From: Salinicoccus carnicancri Crm | Lineage (GTDB): Bacteria > Bacillota > Bacilli > Staphylococcales > Salinicoccaceae | NCBI RefSeq assembly: GCF_000330705.1 | Contig: NZ_ANAM01000008.1 | Location: 62,001-126,000, forward strand | DNA length: 64,000 bases | Reading direction: 5' to 3' | Shown here: positions 1-8,591 of the stretch, piece by piece | Position numbering within the stretch: position 1 is the first letter of the stretch | Layout of the letters: each line of letters opens with the position of its first letter | Notes under the pieces: generated by a model | Told to the model about the DNA's origin: nothing | Databases searched by the model: none | What the model saw: only the letters and a program-made list of their open reading frames with translations | Translations under genes and position numbers: made by a program

Positions 1-2
1 AG

Positions 3-233
3 GTCATCTTCCACGAACTCAACATGAGCCAGGATGAACTGCTATACTTGGAATTTGTGTTCCCGGCAGTCGATGCCCGCTACAGGAAGGTGAAGGAGAT
101 TGAAAACGACCTGGACAAGGAACTTCAGACCATTGCAGAGGAAGCGCTGCTGAAACAGATTGACCAGGCACTTGACCAGCAGGATCAGGAGCTTTTTCTG
201 CGCCTTGTAAGAATGCTGAAACGATCAACATAA
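3..233 (+). CDS. ypiB: UPF0302 (YpiB-like) protein, C-terminal part
   Basis: The reading frame is open from the window edge, so the N-terminus lies outside; about 76 codons are visible. The C-terminus carries an IDEAL-type motif (LLKQIDQALDQQDQELFLRL), a short helical module found at the end of UPF0302/YpiB proteins. The next gene is a YpiF-like protein followed by qcrABC, which is the Bacillus and Staphylococcus order. The molecular function of the family is unknown; a regulatory or adaptor role is only a guess. The assignment rests on the motif and the neighbours. Confidence 0.72.
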   Translation, partial: VIFHELNMSQDELLYLEFVFPAVDARYRKVKEIENDLDKELQTIAEEALLKQIDQALDQQDQELFLRLVRMLKRST

Positions 234-239
234 GGACAG

Positions 240-677
240 GTGAACGAATTGCTGTATAACCGGAAGGATTTGAAATTATTAAAAGATGAAATAGAGTTCA
301 TCGACACTGCCGTCATCCCCTTCTCATCCATGGATATGGATTCGCGTGCTCCTGTGCATGCCGGCAACCTCGAACTGCTGCAGATTGTCTCTGTACAGCT
401 GGAAAAACAATTCAAGGGCCGTCTGCTCATTACACCACCCTTGATGACAGTAGAGGAGGATACTGTGCTTCTTGAAAGTTACAAGGAGCAGCTCCTGGCA
501 TACGGTTTCAAAAAGATCGTGGTTCTGACCCACATCCAAAAAGACCTGGGGGCCATGGACAGGATCCGTCTCAATGAAATCCCCCTTGAGAACATGAGTG
601 ATGATATGAAGATGGAAATGGTCAATGATGAAGTCAAATCTGCAATGAAATCCATCATTTCCATCTGGAACCGGTAA
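240..677 (+). CDS. ypiF: DUF2487 (YpiF-like) protein
   Basis: A 145-residue soluble protein of unknown function. It starts at GTG 240, six bases after the previous stop, with AGGACAGG just upstream, so it is probably co-transcribed with ypiB. The N-terminal segment FIDTAVIPFSSMDM and the block LEKQFKGRLLITPPL agree with the YpiF/DUF2487 family, which sits directly upstream of qcrA in Bacillus. No membrane segment or catalytic motif is evident. A link to the bc complex rests only on gene order. Confidence 0.8.
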   Translation: MNELLYNRKDLKLLKDEIEFIDTAVIPFSSMDMDSRAPVHAGNLELLQIVSVQLEKQFKGRLLITPPLMTVEEDTVLLESYKEQLLAYGFKKIVVLTHIQKDLGAMDRIRLNEIPLENMSDDMKMEMVNDEVKSAMKSIISIWNR

Positions 678-734
678 ATTCGGTACTTTTACACAATTAA
701 CGGAAAGCCCTCTGTCAAAAGTTTCGATACCTTA

Positions 735-763
735 TTGACCGGTTTCAGGTAATAGGCTAAAAT
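735..763 (+). promoter_or_regulatory. Predicted sigma-A promoter of qcrABC
   Basis: TTGACC at 735-740, a 17-base spacer and TAAAAT at 758-763, about 60 bases upstream of the qcrA start. It lies in the gap after ypiF, so the qcr genes probably have their own promoter. I did not find a clear operator beside it. Confidence 0.6.
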
Positions 764-822
764 TGAACTGTCCTAGTTATATTTAAATGTAAAAGAACGC
801 GCGTTTGAGGGGGGAAATATTA

Positions 823-1323
823 ATGTCGCAAAAAGTAACACGACGCCAGTTCCTGAACTATTCCCTGATGGGAGTGGGGTCTTTCATGGCGGCAGGTGCA
901 ATTCTGCCGATGGGCAGGTTTGCGCTAGATCCATTGTTCCAGGGCGAAGCTCAAGGTTCCATGATCACTACAAGTGTCAAGACCGAAGAGATTACAGAAG
1001 AACCGGTGAAAGTCGATTTTTCTTATGAACAGCAGGATGCCTGGTACACAAGTGAAGTGACCGACTTTGTCTGGGTCTACAGAGACGGTGATAATCTCAT
1101 TGCACTTTCACCAATCTGTAAACATCTGGGCTGTACTGTAACCTGGGCGGGTGATGATGCCAACCCGGATAAATTCTTCTGTCCATGCCATAACGGACTT
1201 TATGAGAAGAACGGGAAAAACATTCCGGGGACGCCGCCGAGAGGTCCGCTTGACCAGTATGAAGTTGGAGACTCTGATGGATTCATCACAATCGGCGAAA
1301 TGTTTGAAAATGAACTTGTATAG
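823..1323 (+). CDS. qcrA: Menaquinol:cytochrome c reductase, Rieske iron-sulfur subunit
   Basis: Iron-sulfur subunit of the bc complex, passing electrons from menaquinol to cytochrome c on the outer face of the membrane. ATG 823 is chosen because GAGGGGGG lies 6 to 15 bases upstream; the in-frame TTG at 805 overlaps that ribosome site. The N-terminus has a twin-arginine motif (TRRQFL, residues 6-11) and a hydrophobic segment at about 14-30, as expected for a Tat-exported Rieske protein. Cluster ligands are C99-x-H101 and C120-x2-H123, and C104 and C122 form the usual disulfide. At 166 residues it has normal length. qcrB follows 11 bases later. Confidence 0.95.
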   Translation: MSQKVTRRQFLNYSLMGVGSFMAAGAILPMGRFALDPLFQGEAQGSMITTSVKTEEITEEPVKVDFSYEQQDAWYTSEVTDFVWVYRDGDNLIALSPICKHLGCTVTWAGDDANPDKFFCPCHNGLYEKNGKNIPGTPPRGPLDQYEVGDSDGFITIGEMFENELV

Positions 1324-1334
1324 GAGGGAAAACT

Positions 1335-2009
1335 GTGCTAAACAGAATCTATGACTGGATAGACGATCGCATGGATATCACTCCGATCTGGAGAGATGTT
1401 GCCGATCATGAAGTGCCGGAGCATGTTAACCCTGCCTATCACTTTTCTGCTTTCGTCTACTGTTTCGGAGGGTTAACATTTTTCATTACGGTAATTCAGA
1501 TATTATCAGGTATGTTCCTCACAATGTACTATGTCCCTGATATTGTAAACGCCTGGAACTCCGTTTATTACCTGCAACATGATGTTGCTGCAGGTGTTAT
1601 TGTAAGAGGTATGCACCACTGGGGTGCGAGCCTGGTTGTAGTAATGATGTTCCTACATACTTTAAGGGTGTTCTTCACCGGGGCCTACAAAGCACCACGT
1701 GAACTGAACTGGGTTGTCGGAGTACTCTTATTCGCAGTAATGCTGGGTCTGGCATTTACCGGATACCTGCTCCCGTGGGATATGAAGGCACTCTTCGCAA
1801 CCAAAGTTGGTTTGGATATCGCAGAAAGTGTGCCATTTGTTGGAGAATGGATCAAGACTCTGCTTGCTGGTGACGAACAGATCATCGGCGCCCAGACGTT
1901 GACACGTTTCTTTGCCATCCACGTATTCTTCTTACCTGCGGCCCTGTTTGTATTAATGGCGATCCACTTCATTATGATACGTAGACAAGGTATTGCAGGA
2001 CCACTATAA
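1335..2009 (+). CDS. qcrB: Menaquinol:cytochrome c reductase, cytochrome b subunit
   Basis: Cytochrome b6-type integral membrane subunit with four transmembrane helices, binding two b haems. Likely ligands are H94 (GMHHWG), H108 (FLHTLR), H196 (AIHVFF) and H211 (AIHFIMIRRQG). C43 in VYCFGG matches the cysteine that attaches an extra haem covalently in B. subtilis QcrB and in cytochrome b6. Translation starts at GTG 1335 behind AGGAGGG at 1322-1328. It lies in the qcrABC operon; the C-terminal half of a bc1-type cytochrome b is supplied by qcrC. Confidence 0.95.
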   Translation: MLNRIYDWIDDRMDITPIWRDVADHEVPEHVNPAYHFSAFVYCFGGLTFFITVIQILSGMFLTMYYVPDIVNAWNSVYYLQHDVAAGVIVRGMHHWGASLVVVMMFLHTLRVFFTGAYKAPRELNWVVGVLLFAVMLGLAFTGYLLPWDMKALFATKVGLDIAESVPFVGEWIKTLLAGDEQIIGAQTLTRFFAIHVFFLPAALFVLMAIHFIMIRRQGIAGPL

Positions 2010-2034
2010 GAAAAACACAGGGAGGTAAATTGAT

Positions 2035-2853
2035 ATGAAACGTGGAAAAGGGCTGACTTTTGTCGGCGACTCACGAATACAGAAATATGAAAAACCAAAA
2101 CTCAATCGTGACTACTCGGAATTCCCGGGCCGTACGGAAGAGTTCTATCCGGATTTCCTTCTGAAGGAGTGGATCACCGGTGCAGTATTCCTCATCGGTT
2201 TCCTTTGCCTTACAGTTGCGCATCCAGCCCCGCTTGAACGTGTAGCTGATCCTACGGATACAGGTTATATACCACTCCCTGACTGGTATTTCCTATTCCT
2301 GTATCAGATACTCAAGTATTCATTTGCATCCGGTCCTTATAACGTCATCGGTGCAATCATCATACCGGGAATCGCCTTTGGTGCACTTCTCTTGGCACCC
2401 TGGCTTGACAACAACAAAGAACGTCACTGGAAAAAACGCCCTGTGGCAGCTGCCATGATGCTCCTTTCTGTCGGTATCATCTTCTATACGACCTGGGAAT
2501 CGGTAGCATACCATGACTGGGAAACACAGGATAAACAGGGTGAGATTGTGTTCTCCAACCTTGATTCCGAAGATCCGGTCTTCACCGACCTCATCCGCTC
2601 CAACTGTACAAGCTGTCACGGCGGGGAACTGACCGGCGGTTCGGGACCGAACCTCGTGGAACCCGATCTGAACGCTGAGACCGTGAATGCATTCGTAACC
2701 AACGGTACGGGTGAAATGCCTGCATTTGAAGGTCAGCTTACTGAAGAGGAGATCCAGCAGATCTCTGAATTCGTAGCAAACCTTGAAGTCACCTCTGCAG
2801 ATGAAGCGATGGGTGGCACTCAGCAGGAAGGCGGAGAATCAGACACAGATTAA
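2035..2853 (+). CDS. qcrC: Menaquinol:cytochrome c reductase, fused subunit IV/cytochrome c
   Basis: A 272-residue fusion typical of Firmicutes. The N-terminal part resembles subunit IV of the b6f complex and has three hydrophobic segments (about 48-65, 104-122, 138-152) and the quinol-site motif PDWYF at 82-86. The C-terminal domain is a membrane-anchored cytochrome c with haem motif CTSCH at 191-195 and a probable axial Met at 228 (GEMPAF). It therefore carries the electron acceptor of the complex. The ribosome site GGGAGGT precedes ATG 2035. A strong terminator follows directly, ending the qcr operon. Confidence 0.95.
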   Translation: MKRGKGLTFVGDSRIQKYEKPKLNRDYSEFPGRTEEFYPDFLLKEWITGAVFLIGFLCLTVAHPAPLERVADPTDTGYIPLPDWYFLFLYQILKYSFASGPYNVIGAIIIPGIAFGALLLAPWLDNNKERHWKKRPVAAAMMLLSVGIIFYTTWESVAYHDWETQDKQGEIVFSNLDSEDPVFTDLIRSNCTSCHGGELTGGSGPNLVEPDLNAETVNAFVTNGTGEMPAFEGQLTEEEIQQISEFVANLEVTSADEAMGGTQQEGGESDTD

Positions 2854-2855
2854 AT

Positions 2856-2886
2856 AAAAACCCCCCTATGTATAGGGGGTTTTTTA
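2856..2886 (+). terminator. Rho-independent terminator after qcrC
   Basis: The stem ACCCCCCTA/TAGGGGGGT with a short TGTA loop, flanked by A and T runs, begins 3 bases after the qcrC stop. Confidence 0.9.
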
Positions 2887-2902
2887 TTGACAGGAGACTT
2901 TT

Positions 2903-3478
2903 ATGGAAACAGTAATCCGGCTCATTCACAACAGAATATTCCTTATCCTCCTTCTCGTATCGAATTTCCTGGGAACCATCTACGGCTACTGGTGGTACGG
3001 GGGGCAGCTTGCACAGACGGAATGGTACTTTTATCCGTTCGTTCCCGACAGTCCGACTGCCACATTCTTTCTGTCCATACTCATCGTACTGATCCTTGCG
3101 GGGAAAAAATGGGGGCTGATCGATGCACTCGCTTTTACAACCCTGATAAAATATGGCGTATGGGCAGTCGTCATGAACCTGCTCACATTCATGGAAACCG
3201 GGTTTATTTCATGGATCGGTCTGATGCTCATCGCATCGCACAGCATCATGGCATTACAGGCGATACTTTTCCTGCCTCACCTGGAAATTAAGATGAGCCA
3301 CTTCTATATAACAGCTGTCTGGCTGTTCCACAACGATATCATCGACTATGTATACGGCCAGTACCCTGTATATGGAAGCCTGTCGCAATATGCGGAACAC
3401 ATCGGCTATTTTACATTCTGGCTGAGCGTGTTTGTACTGGTGCTGCTGCATCAGCTGGTGCCGAAGCGTAACAATTGA
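2903..3478 (+). CDS. ypjA: DUF1405 (YpjA-like) membrane protein
   Basis: A 191-residue polytopic membrane protein with about five to six hydrophobic segments. It starts at ATG 2903 behind AGGAGAC. The sequence GYWWYGGQL near residue 30 and a late LFHNDIIDYVYGQYPVY segment fit the DUF1405/YpjA family, which follows qcrC in Bacillus too. Function is unknown; conserved synteny with the bc complex suggests a membrane or respiratory role but does not prove one. Confidence 0.85.
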   Translation: METVIRLIHNRIFLILLLVSNFLGTIYGYWWYGGQLAQTEWYFYPFVPDSPTATFFLSILIVLILAGKKWGLIDALAFTTLIKYGVWAVVMNLLTFMETGFISWIGLMLIASHSIMALQAILFLPHLEIKMSHFYITAVWLFHNDIIDYVYGQYPVYGSLSQYAEHIGYFTFWLSVFVLVLLHQLVPKRNN

Positions 3479-3504
3479 CTATCCATTCAATTTTAAAGTA
3501 AAAT
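3475..3504 (+). promoter_or_regulatory. Predicted promoter of the YugP-like metalloprotease
   Basis: TTGACT at 3475-3480 overlaps the end of ypjA, with an 18-base spacer and TAAAAT at 3499-3504. This lies about 35 bases before the chosen start at 3540. Confidence 0.5.
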
Positions 3505-3539
3505 TCATATATGAACAATTATTGGAGGTTGGAATACAA

Positions 3540-4238
3540 GTGTATATTATCATCTATTTTGTGATTTTGATGGTTGTTCCAATGCTCGCTCAGATGAATG
3601 TCAAATCCACATTTAATAAGTACTCGAAAGTACGTTCAACAAGTGGTCTGACTGGTCGAGAGGTTGCAGAGGAGATTCTTAGGGAAAATGGTATTTATGA
3701 TGTTTCAGTAGAAAGAGGACAGGGGTTTCTAAGCGACTATTACGACCCTAGGAACAAAAAACTCGTGCTCTCTCCGGACAACTATGACACGCCGAGCGTC
3801 GCAGGTACTGCGGTAGCTGCGCACGAAGTCGGACACGCGATACAGCATGCCACAGGATATGCGTTCCTGAATTTCAGATCTGCACTTTTCCCTCTGGCAC
3901 AGTTGGGCAGTAACTTTTCATACTTCCTGATCATTGCCGGCATGATCATCACATATGCGCAGAACAACGTCGGCGGCGGTCTTGGAAACATGCTGCTGTG
4001 GGCCGGTATCGGACTGATGGCGTTTGCTGTCCTTTTCCAGCTTGTCACACTGCCTGTAGAATTTGATGCGTCGAAAAGGGCCATGAATCAGATCCAGACG
4101 CTGAACATCGTCAATGAAAAGGAATACCGCCATGCCAAGAAAGTATTGAATGCTGCAGCAATGACTTATGTCGCGGCAACTGCAGTTGCTGTTGCCGAAC
4201 TGATAAGATTCATCCTTATTGCAAAGAGCAACAACTGA
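3540..4238 (+). CDS. YugP-family zinc metallopeptidase
   Basis: A 232-residue membrane-embedded neutral zinc metallopeptidase. I place the start at GTG 3540 because GGAGG at 3524-3528 precedes it and an upstream promoter ends at 3504; the open frame extends further back, but only into ypjA. The zinc motif HEVGH is at residues 95-99, followed by AIQHATGY, as in YugP (DUF1394). Hydrophobic segments lie at the N-terminus (about 3-18), the middle and the C-terminus. The substrate is unknown. A terminator follows. Confidence 0.9.
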   Translation: MYIIIYFVILMVVPMLAQMNVKSTFNKYSKVRSTSGLTGREVAEEILRENGIYDVSVERGQGFLSDYYDPRNKKLVLSPDNYDTPSVAGTAVAAHEVGHAIQHATGYAFLNFRSALFPLAQLGSNFSYFLIIAGMIITYAQNNVGGGLGNMLLWAGIGLMAFAVLFQLVTLPVEFDASKRAMNQIQTLNIVNEKEYRHAKKVLNAAAMTYVAATAVAVAELIRFILIAKSNN

Positions 4239-4250
4239 TCGGAATTTACA

Positions 4251-4283
4251 GGATGCCCATCTATGATGGGTATCCTTTTTTTA
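4251..4283 (+). terminator. Rho-independent terminator after yugP-like gene
   Basis: Stem GGATGCCCAT/ATGGGTATCC with loop CTATG and a run of eight T residues, 13 bases past the stop. Confidence 0.85.
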
Positions 4284-4335
4284 TTTACCGGCACTCTCTG
4301 GTATTATTATATATGTATTCAAGGAGATGATTAAT

Positions 4336-4827
4336 ATGGACTGCGGCTTCAAATCAGGAAAAAACGTATTCAGATACCGTGTGGCGGGTATCATACTGGA
4401 TGATGGAAAAGCACTTCTTGCCACCAACACGATGACGGGCTACTTCTATATCCTCTCGGGGGCGGTTAACCTGGGGGAAGCAAGCGAGGAGGCGGCAGTG
4501 CGCGTCATGAATGAAAAGACCGGCGGAGATTACAATGTAAGCCGGCTGCTGACTATTGTGGAGACTTTTTTTGATTATGAATTCAATGATACGAAATATG
4601 ATTTCCAGGAAGTCACATTCTATTATTTAATGGAACCCGGAGATATAAAGTATCCGGAGCAAAAGAACAGGCTGGGAGGGGGGAGGACGGAGACCCTTCA
4701 CTGGATTCCACTTTCCGAAACTGCCGGAAAAGATATCAGGCCAAAAGCCGGAAAAGAGATGATGCTCGATCTGCCTCTTCAGGTGGAAACCATCATCAGT
4801 GACGAAAGAAGTGACCATTCTAGCTGA
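4336..4827 (+). CDS. Nudix hydrolase-family protein with a degenerate Nudix box
   Basis: A 163-residue Nudix-fold protein. ATG 4336 is preferred over ATG 4327 because AAGGAG (4321-4326) abuts 4327 but lies 9 bases from 4336. The Nudix box region reads G-x5-E followed by RVMNEK where the consensus is REUxEE, so one metal-binding glutamate of the EE pair is replaced by lysine. The N-terminal strand VAGIILDDGKALLATN and the late strand TLHWIPLSE fit the fold. Activity on nucleoside diphosphate derivatives is therefore uncertain. It stands between two terminator/promoter boundaries as a single gene. Confidence 0.8.
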   Translation: MDCGFKSGKNVFRYRVAGIILDDGKALLATNTMTGYFYILSGAVNLGEASEEAAVRVMNEKTGGDYNVSRLLTIVETFFDYEFNDTKYDFQEVTFYYLMEPGDIKYPEQKNRLGGGRTETLHWIPLSETAGKDIRPKAGKEMMLDLPLQVETIISDERSDHSS

Positions 4828-4845
4828 AAACTGCAGCATAGGCAG

Positions 4846-4874
4846 TTCACTTAACAACCAAAATTCTCTATAAT
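4846..4874 (+). promoter_or_regulatory. Predicted promoter of mgsA
   Basis: TTCACT at 4846-4851, a 17-base spacer and TATAAT at 4869-4874. Transcription would begin near 4881, which argues against ATG 4882 as the mgsA start. Confidence 0.6.
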
Positions 4875-4914
4875 TAGGAACATGATCAATTATGATACTT
4901 CACAGGAATGGATG

Positions 4915-5298
4915 ATGAATATGAAAATTGCACTGATTGCCCATGATAAAAAGAAAGACGATATTCTGAAATTCATCAGACAGCATCTGGGATTCTTCAA
5001 AGACCATGAACTGTTTGCGACAGGCACAACAGGGACCAGAATCATGGAACATACAGGTCTTGAAGTGAACAGGTGCAAGTCGGGACCACTCGGCGGAGAC
5101 CAGGAGATAGGTGCAATGGTCGCCAACGGTGCCATAGATGCCATTATATTCTTCAGGGACCCTTTGACCGCCCAGCCGCATGAGCCGGACGTCTCTGCGC
5201 TACTGAGGCTCTCCGACGTCTATGATGTCCCACTGGCGACAAATGAAGGGACCGCAAGCGCAGTGCTTCATTATCTTAACTACAAAGATAGAGCGTGA
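4915..5298 (+). CDS. mgsA: Methylglyoxal synthase
   Basis: Converts dihydroxyacetone phosphate to methylglyoxal and phosphate, a bypass of lower glycolysis. The phosphate-binding segment ATGTTGTR (about 35-42), the catalytic aspartate D62 in [10 protein letters not shown] and the [14 protein letters not shown] block are all present. I chose ATG 4915 because the promoter places the transcript start near 4881 and AGGA at 4904-4907 is 7 bases upstream; ATG 4921 is possible. The 127-residue length is close to the usual 130. bshA starts 5 bases after the stop, the same pairing as in Bacillus, and bacillithiol helps detoxify methylglyoxal. Confidence 0.95.
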   Translation: MNMKIALIAHDKKKDDILKFIRQHLGFFKDHELFATGTTGTRIMEHTGLEVNRCKSGPLGGDQEIGAMVANGAIDAIIFFRDPLTAQPHEPDVSALLRLSDVYDVPLATNEGTASAVLHYLNYKDRA

Positions 5299-5302
5299 TT
5301 GT

Positions 5303-6448
5303 ATGAAAATAGGAATAACATGCTATCCAAGCGTAGGCGGCAGCGGGATCATTGCAACGGAACTCGGCATCAAACTGGCGGAAAAAGGTCACGAGGTGCA
5401 TTTCATCACATCAAACATTCCGTTCAGGCTGAACACCAGCCATCCCAATATCCATATCCATCAGACCGATATCACTGATTACAGTGTGTTCAAATACCCG
5501 CCGTATGATATCACCCTGGCGAGTAAGATTTCCGAAGTCATCACCCAATACGGGCTGGATCTGATCCATATGCATTATGCCGTCCCCCATGCGGTCTGCG
5601 GAATTCTTGCCCGGCAGATGTCGGGGCGTGATGTGCGCATCGTGACAACGCTGCACGGAACGGATATTACCGTGCTCGGCCACGATATGTCCCTTGTCAA
5701 TGCCATTCGTTTCGGAATAGAAGGCTCTGATGCGGTCACCGCCGTTTCCGACAGCCTGACACAGGAGACCCATGAACTGATCGGCCCTGACAAGTCCATA
5801 GAGACCATTTATAATTTTGTGGATGAAACTTATTTCAACACTGCTGACAGAGAAGAGACTGCCGCAAGGATGAAAAAGAGATACGGCATAGCTGAACATA
5901 CCAAAGTACTCATGCATACTTCAAATTTCCGGAAAATCAAGCGTATCGATGATATTGTACGGACATTCAGCATAGTGCAGGAACAGATGGATGCTGTGCT
6001 GGTCCTGATCGGTGACGGACCTGAAACAAACAGCATCCGGCACCTCATTAAAGCACTCGATATCGAAAATTCAGTGATTTTGGCGGGACAGCAGACTGAT
6101 GTAAGATCATTCTATATGATGAGCGATATCTTCCTGCTTCTCAGTCAGAAGGAAAGCTTTGGACTGGCACTGCTTGAAGCGATGCACTGCGGCTCCGTTC
6201 CCGTCGGCTCGACGGCCGGCGGCATTTCCGAAGTCATCAGGGATGAGGCGACCGGTCTCATTGTCGAAGTGGGTGATTACAATGCTGCTGCAGAGAAAAT
6301 CACCGGCCTGCTTGAGGATCCAAAAAGATATGAGTCAATGCAGCAACTAATGATTGAGGATATCAGTATCAGGTTCCGGACTGATGTAATAATCGAAGAA
6401 TATGAAGCTCTGTACAAGAGGCTGACGGGAGACATGGAACATGGATGA
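5303..6448 (+). CDS. bshA: N-acetyl-alpha-D-glucosaminyl L-malate synthase
   Basis: First enzyme of bacillithiol synthesis, joining UDP-N-acetylglucosamine to L-malate. It is a GT-B fold family-4 glycosyltransferase of 381 residues. The N-terminus MKIGITCYPSVGGSG and the C-terminal donor-site motif KESFGLALLEAM are characteristic. Start ATG 5303 lies just after the mgsA stop; the longer open frame from 5222 only overlaps mgsA. The end overlaps cca by 8 bases, indicating translational coupling. A bacilliredoxin that uses bacillithiol chemistry is also in the window at 28124. Confidence 0.93.
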   Translation: MKIGITCYPSVGGSGIIATELGIKLAEKGHEVHFITSNIPFRLNTSHPNIHIHQTDITDYSVFKYPPYDITLASKISEVITQYGLDLIHMHYAVPHAVCGILARQMSGRDVRIVTTLHGTDITVLGHDMSLVNAIRFGIEGSDAVTAVSDSLTQETHELIGPDKSIETIYNFVDETYFNTADREETAARMKKRYGIAEHTKVLMHTSNFRKIKRIDDIVRTFSIVQEQMDAVLVLIGDGPETNSIRHLIKALDIENSVILAGQQTDVRSFYMMSDIFLLLSQKESFGLALLEAMHCGSVPVGSTAGGISEVIRDEATGLIVEVGDYNAAAEKITGLLEDPKRYESMQQLMIEDISIRFRTDVIIEEYEALYKRLTGDMEHG

Positions 6449-7649
6449 TCTGTTCATTACTGGAAAAAAGATACTGGAACGTCTGCAGGGAGCTGGCTTC
6501 GAGGCGTATTTCGTAGGCGGGTGTGTGAGGGATCATAAGATGGGCCGTGAAATCAATGATGTCGACATTACGACTGATGCCCTGCCCGAAGAGGTGGAAT
6601 CATTGTTTGAAAACACAGTTGATGTGGGCATAGAACATGGAACTGTGATTGTGGTCCTATCCGGCAGACCGTTTGAAGTTACCACCTTCCGGGTCGAGTC
6701 GGAATATACAGATCATAGACGCCCGGACTCGGTCGCTTTTACAAAAGAACTGGCCGGGGATCTTGAGCGCCGCGATTTCACCATGAATGCAATGGCCATG
6801 GACAGCGAATTCAATGTGATAGATCCTTATGCAGGCCTTGAAGCGATTAAAAGCAGGTCTATCACTACAGTCGGCCCGCCGGATGAACGCTTTGACGAGG
6901 ACGCCCTCAGAATTCTGAGGGCAGTCCGTTTCAAAGCACAGCTCGGCTTCACAATTGACCACGAAACCGTGCAGGCAATGGAACGCCATGCCGGTCACCT
7001 TCGACATGTCGCCGTGGAACGTTCACTGGTGGAACTGAAGAAGACATTTTCCGGCGGACACATGGATGGCGTCAAATCACTGATGGTCCGAACCGGTATA
7101 AAAAGGAACCTTCCGTTCATCAGAGAAGTTGACGATAACACTTTTATGTCAACTAACACTTTTTCTTTCATCACCGGCATGGGCCTTCAGATCTATTTGA
7201 ACGAATCTCTGATGGAGTATGCTCCCGACCTGAAGCTTTCCAACGCCGAGAAAAATGAGGTGAAGGAAATCGTCTCCGTCTTCAGGGATCTTGAATATGA
7301 CAGACAGGTTAAAACCATCTCCTACAATTACAATTATGATACACTTGAAAATGTCAGGAAACTGGTGGACACCAACCGATTTTCCAGAAAGCTGGAATGG
7401 AGCAACATTCTCGGCGAAGCACTGGAAATGAAGCCATCACTTCCCATACAGCACATATCGGATATTGATATAGACGGCAGAGAATTGATGCGCTATTTTG
7501 AAGCGCGCGGAGGCCGATGGATCAGGGAAGTTCTTGCGGCTTTGGAACATGAGATCCTTTTCAATCTGCTTCCCAATGAAAAAACAAAAATACTTGAATG
7601 GATGGACATGCATGTCAAATTTAAAGAAGGAAATATTGAGTTTACTTGA
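6441..7649 (+). CDS. cca: CCA tRNA nucleotidyltransferase
   Basis: Adds or repairs the 3'-CCA end of tRNA. Class II nucleotidyltransferase of 402 residues with the GG motif at 26-27 (FVGGCVRD), the metal-binding DVD at 40-42 and the downstream ERRDFTMNAM and DALRILRAVRF blocks of the family. ATG 6441 overlaps the bshA stop by 8 bases. birA begins inside its last 38 bases. The arrangement mgsA-bshA-cca-birA is conserved in Bacillus. Confidence 0.95.
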   Translation: MDDLFITGKKILERLQGAGFEAYFVGGCVRDHKMGREINDVDITTDALPEEVESLFENTVDVGIEHGTVIVVLSGRPFEVTTFRVESEYTDHRRPDSVAFTKELAGDLERRDFTMNAMAMDSEFNVIDPYAGLEAIKSRSITTVGPPDERFDEDALRILRAVRFKAQLGFTIDHETVQAMERHAGHLRHVAVERSLVELKKTFSGGHMDGVKSLMVRTGIKRNLPFIREVDDNTFMSTNTFSFITGMGLQIYLNESLMEYAPDLKLSNAEKNEVKEIVSVFRDLEYDRQVKTISYNYNYDTLENVRKLVDTNRFSRKLEWSNILGEALEMKPSLPIQHISDIDIDGRELMRYFEARGGRWIREVLAALEHEILFNLLPNEKTKILEWMDMHVKFKEGNIEFT

Positions 7650-8574
7650 CCGGGAGCGATTCATATCGGGTCAGAATATCGCAGATATGCTCGGCGTATC
7701 CCGGACCTCAGTCTGGAAGAGTATAAAAGTCCTGAAAGAGGAGGGCTATTCTATAGAATCGGTCACAAACAAAGGCTATCATCTCAAAAATTCACCGACA
7801 TATGTAAACCCAACCGCACTTTCAATGCTCATCAGCCAGTCCTCCCTTTTCGACCGTGTGGAATATTTCAAAACAACTCCTTCCACACAGAAGGAAGCCT
7901 TCAGTATGCTGCCTGAATCGAACGATACTTTCGTCGTGGTTGCTGAAGAACAGACAGAGGGACGGGGACGCTTTGACAGACGTTGGGATTCTCCGGGCAG
8001 GACGGGTGTATACATATCTCTTGTGCTCCGGCCGGATATACCGATTTCTGATATCATCCGTTTCAATCTTTTCATCTCACTGGCAATTGCGGAATCCATC
8101 GATGAAGCTTTCGGTGTTGAAACAGGCATAAAGTGGCCGAATGATATTTACATTCACGGGAAAAAAGTCTGCGGGTTCCTTACCGAAGTAGTCAGCGAAT
8201 CCGGAATCATCAATGCAATCGTATGCGGCATCGGCATCAATATCTTCAAGGACGAAACTGTCGGGAAGATTCCGACCGCCATCTCGGTTGAGGAGGCTGC
8301 CGGAACTCATGTACACATGGACCTGGATTTATTCATGAAAACATTCATGGGCAACATTGAAATGTACTATAATAGATTTTTAAGCGAACCATTTTCCCGC
8401 ATCCGGGAGACCTGGATAGAGAAATCGGTCATCTTCGGCCGGCAGCTGCGTATTACTGAATCCGGCGGGACCTTCCATGGCCGTGCACTCGGCATAACTG
8501 AGGCCGGCTTTCTTGAAGTTCTGGACGACGACGGTAATATAAGAAAAGTAATCAGTGCAGATGTTGAACTATAG
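7612..8574 (+). CDS. birA: Bifunctional biotin-protein ligase / biotin repressor
   Basis: Activates biotin with ATP and transfers it to acceptor lysines; the N-terminal winged helix also represses biotin genes. The helix-turn-helix spans about residues 15-45 (SGQNIADMLGVSRTSVWKSI), the catalytic loop is EGRGRFDRRW and the core motif IKWPNDIYI follows. ATG 7612 gives 320 residues, matching family length, and overlaps cca by 38 bases. A TTG at 7636 behind AAGAAGGA is an alternative but would trim the first helix. No biotin synthesis genes are nearby. Confidence 0.93.
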   Translation: MSNLKKEILSLLDRERFISGQNIADMLGVSRTSVWKSIKVLKEEGYSIESVTNKGYHLKNSPTYVNPTALSMLISQSSLFDRVEYFKTTPSTQKEAFSMLPESNDTFVVVAEEQTEGRGRFDRRWDSPGRTGVYISLVLRPDIPISDIIRFNLFISLAIAESIDEAFGVETGIKWPNDIYIHGKKVCGFLTEVVSESGIINAIVCGIGINIFKDETVGKIPTAISVEEAAGTHVHMDLDLFMKTFMGNIEMYYNRFLSEPFSRIRETWIEKSVIFGRQLRITESGGTFHGRALGITEAGFLEVLDDDGNIRKVISADVEL

Positions 8575-8591
8575 TAGAAATTGGTGATTGT

